Source: Alteromonadaceae bacterium (lineage in GTDB: Bacteria; Pseudomonadota; Gammaproteobacteria; Enterobacterales; Alteromonadaceae). From it: a DNA stretch of 64,000 bases. The DNA lies in NCBI GenBank assembly GCA_013216015.1, contig JABSOI010000003.1:1-64000 (forward strand), read 5' to 3'. How positions within the stretch are numbered: position 1 is the stretch's first letter; each line of letters begins with the position of its first letter. This document shows positions 12,442-20,268 of the stretch, piece after piece. The notes under the pieces are model-generated. The model made no database searches. It was not told the origin of the DNA and saw only the letters and a program-made list of their open reading frames with translations. The translations under genes were made by a program, and so were the position numbers.

Positions 12442-13345
12442 AATAAGTTTCATCAGTCTTTTTAGCTTGCTCATTGGATTTATCAGCAGTTTCAGCACCA
12501 ATATTAACGCAACAATAATTCATAGTGAACGTTCACTTTACCGAAATATTATCGTAGAAGATAAAGCACAATTGCGTTGCTTGAAATTTAATGTTAAACA
12601 TAGAAAAAGCAATCAAAGTTGTTTTAACAAGAGCAACCCTCAAAAGTTAGTTTTCAATTATACCAAATTACTATTTTCCAGCCTGCTGCTAGTTGATCAG
12701 CCTAAACGTATTTTAATTATTGGTTTAGGTGGCGGTACTATGTCTAATACTCTGCATCAATTATTCCCCGATGTTGCCATTGATAATGTAGAAATTGATC
12801 CCGCCGTTATTGCTGTAGCCAGACGGTATTTCAGTTTTATTGAAAATGACACAATCCACTCACAAGTACAAGATGGTCGTATTTTTGTTAAACGTGCGAT
12901 TCTGAAAAAACAGAAGTATGACTGGATTATTCTTGATGCTTTTAATGGAGATTATATTCCAGAGCATTTAATGACCAAAGAATTTCTTGAAGAAGTAAAA
13001 GGGCTGTTAAGTGCCAAAGGGGTACTAGCTTCAAACACCTTTTCCGTAAGTGATCTTTACGCACATGAATCTGCAACATATCACGCAGTGTTTGGTGATT
13101 TTTATAATGTGAGAAATACGGCTAACACCAACCGTATTATATTAACCCAGCCAGAAGGATTATCGACGCCGGAAAAAATGGCATTGCGGGCAGAAGCACT
13201 CGAAGATAAATTATCACCATTTGGTATTAATATTCATGATATTCTTAAGAGCATAACTTCAACTGAACAATTACAAGACTGGCCGGATGATACCCGATTA
13301 TTAACGGATCAATATTCACCAGCCAATCTCTTGAATGAAAAATAG
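12434..13345 (+). CDS. Spermidine-synthase-like (aminopropyltransferase-fold) protein
   Basis: A 303-residue protein with a hydrophobic N-terminus (about residues 4-26, ending FSTNINA) and then a Rossmann-fold domain. It shows the glycine motif ILIIGLGGGTMSNTL (about 96-110), the acidic strand end VEIDPAVIAVAR and ILDAFNGDYIPEHL, where spermidine synthases carry the catalytic Asp region. The DAFNGDYIP version is typical of family members of unproven activity, so polyamine synthesis should not be assumed. The ATG has GGAG nine bases upstream, supporting true translation rather than a frameshifted remnant. It is coupled to the membrane gene before it. Confidence 0.75.
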   Translation: MVKISFISLFSLLIGFISSFSTNINATIIHSERSLYRNIIVEDKAQLRCLKFNVKHRKSNQSCFNKSNPQKLVFNYTKLLFSSLLLVDQPKRILIIGLGGGTMSNTLHQLFPDVAIDNVEIDPAVIAVARRYFSFIENDTIHSQVQDGRIFVKRAILKKQKYDWIILDAFNGDYIPEHLMTKEFLEEVKGLLSAKGVLASNTFSVSDLYAHESATYHAVFGDFYNVRNTANTNRIILTQPEGLSTPEKMALRAEALEDKLSPFGINIHDILKSITSTEQLQDWPDDTRLLTDQYSPANLLNEK

Positions 13346-13474
13346 CTTAACCAAAAATAGCTGAACCAAAAACAACAAATAGAAGTGATGAGATATATAG
13401 TCCAATCGGTATTAATTATTATCACACATCGTATATAATGCTGGCCGATTAAAAATAATTTAGTGGAAAAAGTT

Positions 13475-14392
13475 GTGGGTAATAATCTCGAAAAACGTTT
13501 AAATAAATTTATTAGTGAATCTGGCTTTTGTTCAAGACGAGCAGCAGATAAATTAATTGAACAAAATCGAGTAACGATCAATGGCGAACACCCAGAGCTA
13601 GGCACAAAAGTTTTACCTGGCGATGAAGTATTTGTTGATGGCAAACCGATTAAAGCCAGCGAAGAAAATAAATCAGATCGCGTTTACATTGCTTATCACA
13701 AACCTATTGGCATTACTTGCACGACAGAGCGTCACATCAGGGGAAATATCATTGATGCTATTCGGCATCAAGAAAGAATTTTCCCCATTGGTCGTCTGGA
13801 TAAACCTTCTGAAGGATTAATATTTCTAACCAGCGATGGCGATATTGTTAATAAAATACTTAGGGCAGAAAATGCCCATGACAAAGAATATATCGTCACG
13901 TTAAATGAACCAGTAAGTGAGCGATTTGTCGAACGCATGACCCGTGGAGTTCCAATTCTCGGTACTATTACCAAACCATGTAAAGTAATGGTTAAAAGTC
14001 GTTTTGTTTTTACTATTATTTTAACGCAGGGCTTAAATCGTCAAATACGTAGAATGTGTGAATATCTGGGTTATGAAGTAACGAAATTAAAACGTTCACG
14101 TATTATGAGTGTAGAATTAGGCAACTTGAAACCGGGACAATGGCGAGACTTGACAGCCAAGGAAATGCAAGAAATTAATCATGCCGTTGCCGATTCAAAT
14201 AAAACAGCCAGCAATACAGCGCAACCAAAATCAGCGCGAACAACTTTGGATCAAACTGATGACTGTAAAGAAACTAGCGAAGATAATAAATCCAAAGGTA
14301 ATATTCGCTATGAAAACCCAAAATCAGTTAAGGATAAATTAATCAACAAAACACCAACAACAAGAAAAAAACTGTCGTTGAATAAGAAATAA
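13475..14392 (+). CDS. rluF: 23S rRNA pseudouridine(2604) synthase RluF
   Basis: RsuA/RluF-type pseudouridine synthase that modifies U2604 of 23S rRNA (and tRNA-Tyr U35 in E. coli). An S4 RNA-binding domain (RLNKFISESGFCSRRAADKL) is followed by the catalytic domain with Asp109 in PIGRLDKPSEGLIFLT and the conserved GLNRQIRRMCEYLGYEV. The match to E. coli RluF is strong along the length. I prefer the GTG at 13475, which has GGAA six bases upstream, over the in-frame GTG at 13463, which has none; this gives 305 residues. The last 75 residues are a low-complexity, Lys- and Asn-rich tail, also variable in other RluF proteins. Confidence 0.93.
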   Translation: MGNNLEKRLNKFISESGFCSRRAADKLIEQNRVTINGEHPELGTKVLPGDEVFVDGKPIKASEENKSDRVYIAYHKPIGITCTTERHIRGNIIDAIRHQERIFPIGRLDKPSEGLIFLTSDGDIVNKILRAENAHDKEYIVTLNEPVSERFVERMTRGVPILGTITKPCKVMVKSRFVFTIILTQGLNRQIRRMCEYLGYEVTKLKRSRIMSVELGNLKPGQWRDLTAKEMQEINHAVADSNKTASNTAQPKSARTTLDQTDDCKETSEDNKSKGNIRYENPKSVKDKLINKTPTTRKKLSLNKK

Positions 14393-14545
14393 CTTACAAA
14401 TAAATATGTTAATGAACAGTGATAAAGTTGCAGTAAATCAGTATTCCTGTCACTTTAGAGTTCTGTCATAATATTCTTGTAAAAATAATCGTTAAAAGCA
14501 TTATTAAAGCTACAGGCTATGTACCAGTTCATTGATGATATACCG

Positions 14546-14656
14546 TTGTAGGATGGGTTAACCAACGGCGTAATCCATCACTTGATGGGAAAATAACTGT
14601 TTATTTTTAATAATCACAGTTTGATGGGTTCCGCCTTCGGCTAACCCATCCTACGC
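14546..14656. repeat. REP-like palindromic repeat, copy 1
   Basis: An element of about 110 bp bounded by TAGGATGGGTTAACC on the left and GGCTAACCCATCCTA on the right, with an inner GATGGGTT near 14620. It can fold into a long hairpin and has no coding capacity. A related copy lies at 15641-15756, so the two flank holD-rimI. The rest of the 14393-14753 gap shows no gene and must contain the holD promoter. Confidence 0.8.
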
Positions 14657-14753
14657 AATTATAAACTGGTACCGCCACAGTTAACTGCAACATAGCCAAG
14701 CTATTGTTAAAGTAGTCAATCGCACTTAAGAAAGGTGAGCTAAAAGGTGAAAA

Positions 14754-15140
14754 ATGACCGTCAGTAAAAGACAATTTACTCAATTGAAAGAGATGGGCAT
14801 AAAAGTGTGGACCCGTCGTTCATCCAAAAGTACGCCTAAGTCAGATGAAAATTCACTTCAGTCAGAAAAACAACAACAATACATGCCCATTAATTTTGAT
14901 GCGCTTTGTTCGCTTCCTCTTTTTTCAGATATTATCAGTAGTATTGGTTTATCTCCCAGTGAAATAAAGTGTCAGAATAATATTTTAGATTTAGGTTTAA
15001 TGAACTGGAAATTTAGTGAAACTTTGAACATAGAACTCATTAACAATACCCTGATCACCCCTGAACTTTCCGAACTTGCTAAATCTCCCAGCTTAAAAAA
15101 ACAGCTGTGGCAAACCATTCAACGTCAAGGCCATTCATGA
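14754..15140 (+). CDS. holD: DNA polymerase III psi subunit
   Basis: HolD links the clamp loader to single-strand-binding protein through the chi subunit. The 128-residue product aligns with E. coli HolD at its two recognisable ends: QLKEMGIKVWTRR near the N-terminus and TPELSELAKSPSLKKQLWQTIQ near the C-terminus. The central part is poorly conserved, as usual. The stop overlaps the start of rimI (ATGA), the standard holD-rimI arrangement, which supports the call more than sequence similarity alone. Confidence 0.85.
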   Translation: MTVSKRQFTQLKEMGIKVWTRRSSKSTPKSDENSLQSEKQQQYMPINFDALCSLPLFSDIISSIGLSPSEIKCQNNILDLGLMNWKFSETLNIELINNTLITPELSELAKSPSLKKQLWQTIQRQGHS

Positions 15141-15586
15141 CATTATCATTCCATGACATTACTTTAACCGATGTCGCAAACTTAATGCCAATAGAAAATA
15201 TCTGTCATTCACACCCCTGGAGCGAGAAAACATTCGCCAGCTGCATTGGTGGTCGATATTTTGGACAATTCACAAAATCACAAGAAACCATTATTGGTTT
15301 CTATATTGGTCAATATGTTGCGAATGAAGCGACATTAATGGATATATGCGTGATTCCTGAGCAACAATCCCGAGGATTCGGAAAAGCATTGTTAAAACAA
15401 TTTATTCAACAGGCAAAAGACCAAGGTGCGAACAAGTTATGGCTGGAAGTCAGAGCTAAGAATATTAGTGCACAAATGCTCTACATCAATCACGGTTTTA
15501 CCGAAATAAGCCGACGAACCGGATATTATCCCAGCGCCAGCGGCATGGGGTATGAAGATGCTATTGTTATGAGTGCAAGTTTGTAA
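15137..15586 (+). CDS. rimI: Ribosomal protein bS18 N-alanine acetyltransferase
   Basis: GNAT acetyltransferase that acetylates the N-terminal Ala of ribosomal protein S18. The acetyl-CoA loop is in VIPEQQSRGFGKALLKQFI, followed by LEVRAKNISAQMLYINHGFTEISRRTGYYP, typical of RimI. I place the start at the ATG at 15137 (MTLSFHDITLTDV), which has AAGG six bases upstream and overlaps the holD stop by ATGA; a GTG-type start ten codons earlier lies inside holD and is unlikely. The product is 149 residues, normal for the family. Confidence 0.93.
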   Translation: MTLSFHDITLTDVANLMPIENICHSHPWSEKTFASCIGGRYFGQFTKSQETIIGFYIGQYVANEATLMDICVIPEQQSRGFGKALLKQFIQQAKDQGANKLWLEVRAKNISAQMLYINHGFTEISRRTGYYPSASGMGYEDAIVMSASL

Positions 15587-15640
15587 ATCCTCATTAATTA
15601 ACTATGTTGAAGTTAATTGACGCTATTTAGCGTTCTTATG

Positions 15641-15756
15641 ATTGGATGGGTTAACCAACAACCTGACACATCAATTTGGCGTAATTAACTATTTAATTAC
15701 GTTATAAAAAAAACAGTGTTTTGATGGGTTACGCCTTCGCCTAACCCATCCTACGC
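15641..15756. repeat. REP-like palindromic repeat, copy 2
   Basis: Ends ATTGGATGGGTTAACC and GCCTAACCCATCCTACG are inverted copies, and the inner part shares GATGGGTTACGCCTTCG with copy 1 at 14546-14656. It lies between the convergent rimI and the barrel pseudogene and may act as a transcription end. Confidence 0.8.
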
Positions 15757-15842
15757 TTTCCTCCTGTTTAATTAATTAACATGCTTAGGTAATGATGACT
15801 CGTTTTTTAACAGCTAAAAATCACAATTAAACAATTAAACAA

Positions 15843-16500
15843 TTAAAAATGATAAGACAAAGACAGAGAGGTCTGCATAAACTTTTTGCGGTAACTGCCA
15901 ACTTTATAACCTAATTGTGTCGACCAATTTTCAGAAATTATATATTGAAGAGCAACACCAGCAATAACGCCTAGCTTATTAGTTTTTTCTTCGCTTTCTT
16001 CAAAACCAGCTTCACGATCACAAGTTGGACCAAAAATATCTAACATTCCTGCAGGTTCAGGTTCACAAGTGGTCGTTTTAATAACCTCTTGACCCAAACT
16101 AAAACCAGTATCAAATAAAACAACCCAATTACTACTTAATTGATGTTTATAAACAGCCTCAAGATGATAAAGATGTGCACTATAGTGAGAACTAGTTAAA
16201 CGGCCATCACTTAGTTCTTTGGGTTGCCAACAAAGGATACAATTGGAAAGTTCTGGACCTAGCTGAAAGGACATAGCCCATTTATCAGTGAAGTGATACA
16301 AAAGTGAACCACCTATATAAACATCGGAAATACGTGATTCGTCGCCTCCATAATCTTTATACTCAGTATAAGCTGTTAAATCAGTGGCAACCAATCCGAG
16401 CCTGAGCTCAGCATAAGGTTGAAATACTTTAGGCTCTTGCTCTGCATAACTTACGAACGAACTACAAATCCAGGATAAAACAAACTACAACAATTCTCAT
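15843..16500 (-). pseudogene. Outer-membrane beta-barrel protein gene with a frameshifted signal peptide
   Basis: The long frame (15843-16394) encodes a strand-rich protein ending in SLSLSYHF; a C-terminal aromatic after alternating residues is typical of outer-membrane barrels. Its only in-frame start is a TTG at 16394 that would give no signal peptide. Upstream, the same frame continues as FVLSWICSSFVSYAEQEPKVFQ, clearly the rest of a signal peptide and mature N-terminus, until a TAG at 16485-16487. A good start (ATG at 16500 with AAAGGGA upstream) lies one frame away and reads MRIVV before meeting it. One extra base around 16484-16490 explains the break. It is either a real frameshift or a sequencing error. 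Function unknown. Confidence 0.7.
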
Positions 16501-16624
16501 TTCTATCCCTTTAAAATTAAAAACTAAACACTACCCTAAATTCACTATTAAACTCAATAAATTCCAGCCTTTAAAAAAAGACTGGAATATAAATGAGCAG
16601 TGTCGAAAAATTAAACTATAAACT

Positions 16625-18181
16625 TTATTGTAACAATTTCCGCTCGAATTCAGCAGGAACTAATGCGGGTAACTTTGCTCCTCGAGTTATTGTTCTCAAA
16701 ACAAAATCTGGTGCGTCATCATTACGGACCGCAACCCATCCCCTATTTTTGATATAAGTCGAAATACCTCCTTCAACTTCAGGAATAAAGGTCACTTCAG
16801 AGTTTTCACCATCCACTGTAACTTTAAAAACAGAACCGCCAAGCGCTTCCAGTTGAGAGTTATAACCGATCCCCTCAGCGTCATAACCTGGCAAACTAAT
16901 GTGTAATTCTTCATTATCAATGTAAACATCAAGGATACCAAAAAAGCCTTCATAACGACCTGTGTGATCTTCAAATAAATCCGTTGCAACAGGTTTTACC
17001 GGAGCTTGTTCGGTTGTAGGTAAAGTCATGACTGATCTTAGCGCAGCCATCATTGTGTTGTCGAAATCGGTATCTTCACCACTACTTAGAATAGCCACTG
17101 CAATATTTTCTTCTGGCAACACCCAAAATTGACTTGTGTAGGCTAACGAGTTTCCACCATGATCCCAACGTTTAATTGGATACCAGTTTGTACGGGAACC
17201 AAATCCTTCTGAGATAAATATCCCGTAACCATAATCCAAAGGGACCACGGCCTTAATATCTACTTGTGGAGATACCATTGCAGTACGTAGTTCATCGCCT
17301 AATACATCTGTATTGCCATGCATCAGAAAATCTGCCATTTTTAACACTTCGCTAGGCGTAGACCAGGTATAACTTCCCGCAGGAGTACTAAAAAGACCTT
17401 TGTGAATTTCACTGAGTTGTGTTGCATAACCCTCTTCGCTTGAACCATCGTTTATAATCATACCTGCACCAAGTGCATAGTTTCCGTCATCAATTACCGA
17501 TGATTCCTCCATAGTTGTACGGGTCATTCCCAACGGTTCAAATACCGTTTGCTCCATTGCCTGCTGGAAGGTTAAAGATGTTTCCCTTTCAATAATAGCA
17601 CCTAAATATGACCAGTTAGGGTTACTGTAATTCCAGAATATGCCTGCAGGGTTCATCTGATCAAATTCACCTGGATAGGTTGAAAGTGCAAAGTCTTGTA
17701 AAATGTCACTGTTGTTCTCCCAATCAACAAAGTCTTCAAATCCACCTTGATGAGTCATTAAGTGATGAACATTAATTTGTTGCCAGCCAGCACGTTGTTC
17801 ATCATCAAGTTGAAGTTCTGGAAGCTCCTCCAATAAAGTGCTGTGCAGACCAAGAGAATCATTATCGACCAAACGTAAAGCGCCTAAAGCAGTAAACATT
17901 TTAGTGGTTGAACCTAATTGAAACAATGTATTCACGTCTACATCTGATGAACCATTTTTAATTTTTTTACCAAATGCTTCAGCGAATACAACTTCTCCAT
18001 CTTTGTATATTGCAATTGAAACAGCAGGAGCAACACTGCCCGCAAGTTGTGATTTCGCAGTAGTTCTGAGAATTTCAAAACCATCTGTTTCGATATTGTC
18101 TGGCGGCGGTGTATCTGACGGACTTCCGCCACATCCATATAAAAACAATGCAGATATACATAATGTAATAGTTTTATTCAT
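16625..18181 (-). CDS. Serine hydrolase lipoprotein (beta-lactamase/class C PBP-like)
   Basis: A 518-residue predicted lipoprotein (lipobox LYGC-G, Cys17). The catalytic domain has the serine beta-lactamase/DD-peptidase fold motifs: Ser91-x-x-Lys94 in LGSTTKMF, Tyr185-Ser-Asn in WNYSNPNW and the third motif as HGG in RWDHGGNSLAYTSQFW. Members of this broad family include esterases, D-amino-acid peptidases and peptidoglycan carboxypeptidases, so the substrate cannot be named; resistance to antibiotics should not be inferred. The C-terminal 130 residues form a separate strand-rich domain seen in related periplasmic hydrolases. It stands alone between two other minus-strand genes with gaps of over 100 bases. 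Confidence 0.85.
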   Translation of the reverse strand: MNKTITLCISALFLYGCGGSPSDTPPPDNIETDGFEILRTTAKSQLAGSVAPAVSIAIYKDGEVVFAEAFGKKIKNGSSDVDVNTLFQLGSTTKMFTALGALRLVDNDSLGLHSTLLEELPELQLDDEQRAGWQQINVHHLMTHQGGFEDFVDWENNSDILQDFALSTYPGEFDQMNPAGIFWNYSNPNWSYLGAIIERETSLTFQQAMEQTVFEPLGMTRTTMEESSVIDDGNYALGAGMIINDGSSEEGYATQLSEIHKGLFSTPAGSYTWSTPSEVLKMADFLMHGNTDVLGDELRTAMVSPQVDIKAVVPLDYGYGIFISEGFGSRTNWYPIKRWDHGGNSLAYTSQFWVLPEENIAVAILSSGEDTDFDNTMMAALRSVMTLPTTEQAPVKPVATDLFEDHTGRYEGFFGILDVYIDNEELHISLPGYDAEGIGYNSQLEALGGSVFKVTVDGENSEVTFIPEVEGGISTYIKNRGWVAVRNDDAPDFVLRTITRGAKLPALVPAEFERKLLQ

Positions 18182-18407
18182 AATATTTTCTACTCTTCCC
18201 TTTGATACTTTGATAGCCGATCTGAAATAATTTCCTTAAGACGACAGATAAAATACTTGCTTAGAAAGCTTCTTACTTTAGAACAAAGAACTTATAAACA
18301 AGTAATTGGCAGCTATCATAAAAGCTATTCGAAGTAAAAGCTGTATCAGGATTTATCAAGTTGTATCAATGTGTAGTATATATGTTAACAAAGTGTACAT
18401 GGACGGG

Positions 18408-19535
18408 TTATTCAGGTGACGAAAGTAAGTTTATTTTATCTAAAAACCTAGGTTTAATGCCTTGTCCTTCTTCTGCACTTTCATCTTTTAAAATTTGATA
18501 TATCTTTTTATCAAGCCGATAATTTTTAATTTTATTATTAGTGAAAATGAATTGAATTAAGTAACTTGTGTCATTTTCCTCCAGTAATATCCAAACAATC
18601 GGCGATTTGTTATCTTGTGCTTTGTATTGTGAATATTGATCCAAGGTTAAATAGATCACCGCTTTATTTTTTGATAATATATGCACAACTGATGGCGTTA
18701 TAATCAAATCAACTTCTGCTTGAAGACTCAATTGACTGGTACTACTTTTTTGCTGCTGAATTTGTTTTTTATGAGCTATCAAAGAATTTTTTAAGTTTTT
18801 CCTTGCCGTCAACTTTTTTGCTGACAGGCTATTTTCTAGCAAGCGCCTTTCAAGCCGTCTATTTTTTAACAAAGCAGCTCGATTTAATTGCTTTGGACTA
18901 TCTAACATTTCAGTTGCCGTAGAATAGTCATCATCAAAAGAAGCTTTGCTTACTATATGTTCTCCTTTCGGCATTCCTTGCCTGCTTTCTTTTTGAAATG
19001 CTTTTGCTAATACTGGAGCAGCCTCAGTTACATAATTATCTGTTCTATTATCTTTACTAGCATTATCTGTATTATTATTGGCCGTACTAACATCAACTTT
19101 ATTAACATCCTCGAACTCAGGTTCAAAGATAACGATAGGATCCATCTTAGAAGGTGGAACAAAAGGGTAATCCATTTGGTCAATCACTAACGTTACTACC
19201 AAAACTACCGATGCAGCTTTAGCAACAACATAAAACCATTTCGGTGTTTTCCTGCGAGCTTTTTCGTCTGGTTGTCGCTGAGTTTTATTAACACTTGGTT
19301 GCTCGGTTTCCTTAACACTTGGTTGCTCAATATTACTTATTAAGTGAGGCTTTACTGCCACCGCTTTATACGCTGCTGCCAGAATTTTTTGATCAAGCTC
19401 AGAACCGGATAGCTCTAACTCAGCTTTTGTATCAGGTGCATTAGGATCTAATTCTTCTTCAGACAATTCATCATAAAGAGATTGAATAAATTCCTCGTCC
19501 GTTTGTGGTTTATCATCCTTTTTATCAATTGACAT
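18408..19535 (-). CDS. Putative membrane-bound anti-sigma partner of the adjacent ECF sigma factor
   Basis: A 375-residue protein whose first 45 residues are acidic (DEEFIQSLYDELSEEELDPN) and are followed by SGSELDQKILAAAYKAV, a motif I associate with hypothetical proteins next to ECF sigma genes. A single hydrophobic segment lies at about 117-133 (WFYVVAKAASVVLVVTLVI), after a basic stretch, so the N-terminus should be cytoplasmic and the remaining 240 residues periplasmic. The start overlaps the end of the sigma gene by 11 bases. That overlap and topology suggest a regulator holding the sigma factor at the membrane; no recognised anti-sigma domain is visible, so the role is inferred. Confidence 0.6.
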   Translation of the reverse strand: MSIDKKDDKPQTDEEFIQSLYDELSEEELDPNAPDTKAELELSGSELDQKILAAAYKAVAVKPHLISNIEQPSVKETEQPSVNKTQRQPDEKARRKTPKWFYVVAKAASVVLVVTLVIDQMDYPFVPPSKMDPIVIFEPEFEDVNKVDVSTANNNTDNASKDNRTDNYVTEAAPVLAKAFQKESRQGMPKGEHIVSKASFDDDYSTATEMLDSPKQLNRAALLKNRRLERRLLENSLSAKKLTARKNLKNSLIAHKKQIQQQKSSTSQLSLQAEVDLIITPSVVHILSKNKAVIYLTLDQYSQYKAQDNKSPIVWILLEENDTSYLIQFIFTNNKIKNYRLDKKIYQILKDESAEEGQGIKPRFLDKINLLSSPE

Positions 19536-20172
19536 AACAACTTAACCCCTTACGCAATTTCTGTACAGCATAACGCCAACGGCTTTTTACTTTTTCTTTA
19601 TTTTGATCAATTATCTTTGAAATTTCTTCAATACTAAAGCCAGACTCTTGTTTCAATAAAAATACTTCTCTCTGGTCAAAAGGCAGGCTAGCTATTTGTT
19701 GCTTTAAGGCAAGTCGTAAAGTTAACTGCTCATTCGAATAACTTATTGCGCTTGTGCTATTCTCGCCTGCGCCACCTGTTGTGCTTAACTGTCTTACTAA
19801 TTTAGCGTCAATATTATCTTCAGTTTGTTCTTGTTCAAATAAAGCCTGATCAGAAAATATTTCTTCAAGCTGAGTGCTTTTCTTTTTTGAATAATCAATG
19901 GCAATACGACGAGCAACCGTAAAAAGATAAGTCGTAAATTGTGCCTTCACATCATAACTTTCACGAGCATTAATAACTTTCAACCAGGTATCATGACTAA
20001 GTTCTTCAGCCACAGAAACAGGCAAATTCTGTCGAAGGAAAAATCTATAAATTTTCACTTTATGCCTCCCGTAAAGCTGATCAAACGCTGATGCATCACC
20101 TTTGGCATAGGCTAGCATCAATGTTTCATCCGCTTGTTGTTGGCTTATTTCTTCCTGAGCCTGTATTTCCAA
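19525..20172 (-). CDS. ECF-type RNA polymerase sigma factor
   Basis: A 215-residue sigma-70 family protein of the extracytoplasmic type. Region 2 shows DASAFDQLYGRHKVKIYRFFLRQ, then AEELSHDTWLKVINARESYD and FTTYLFTVARRIAIDYSKKK. Region 4 is LPFDQREVFLLKQESGFSIEEISKIIDQNKEKVKSRWRYAVQKLR, a helix-turn-helix for the -35 element. The only start that keeps region 2 complete is a TTG at 20172. It is coupled to the membrane protein gene at 18408 and follows the von Willebrand lipoprotein gene by 97 bases, so the three may form one regulated envelope unit. Its regulon is unknown. Confidence 0.88.
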   Translation of the reverse strand: MEIQAQEEISQQQADETLMLAYAKGDASAFDQLYGRHKVKIYRFFLRQNLPVSVAEELSHDTWLKVINARESYDVKAQFTTYLFTVARRIAIDYSKKKSTQLEEIFSDQALFEQEQTEDNIDAKLVRQLSTTGGAGENSTSAISYSNEQLTLRLALKQQIASLPFDQREVFLLKQESGFSIEEISKIIDQNKEKVKSRWRYAVQKLRKGLSCYVN

Positions 20173-20268
20173 TAAAGTCTACCCGCTTTTTATGCTTAGT
20201 TATTGCGCTTATTTAGTTCACTTAGTTTACTTAGCTATTGTACTTAGTGACAATTCGAAATTTTCACC

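Noticed and set aside
16625-18181. Antibiotic-resistance beta-lactamase
   Set aside because: The motifs belong to the broad serine-hydrolase family with an extra C-terminal domain and HGG third motif; nothing supports a resistance role.
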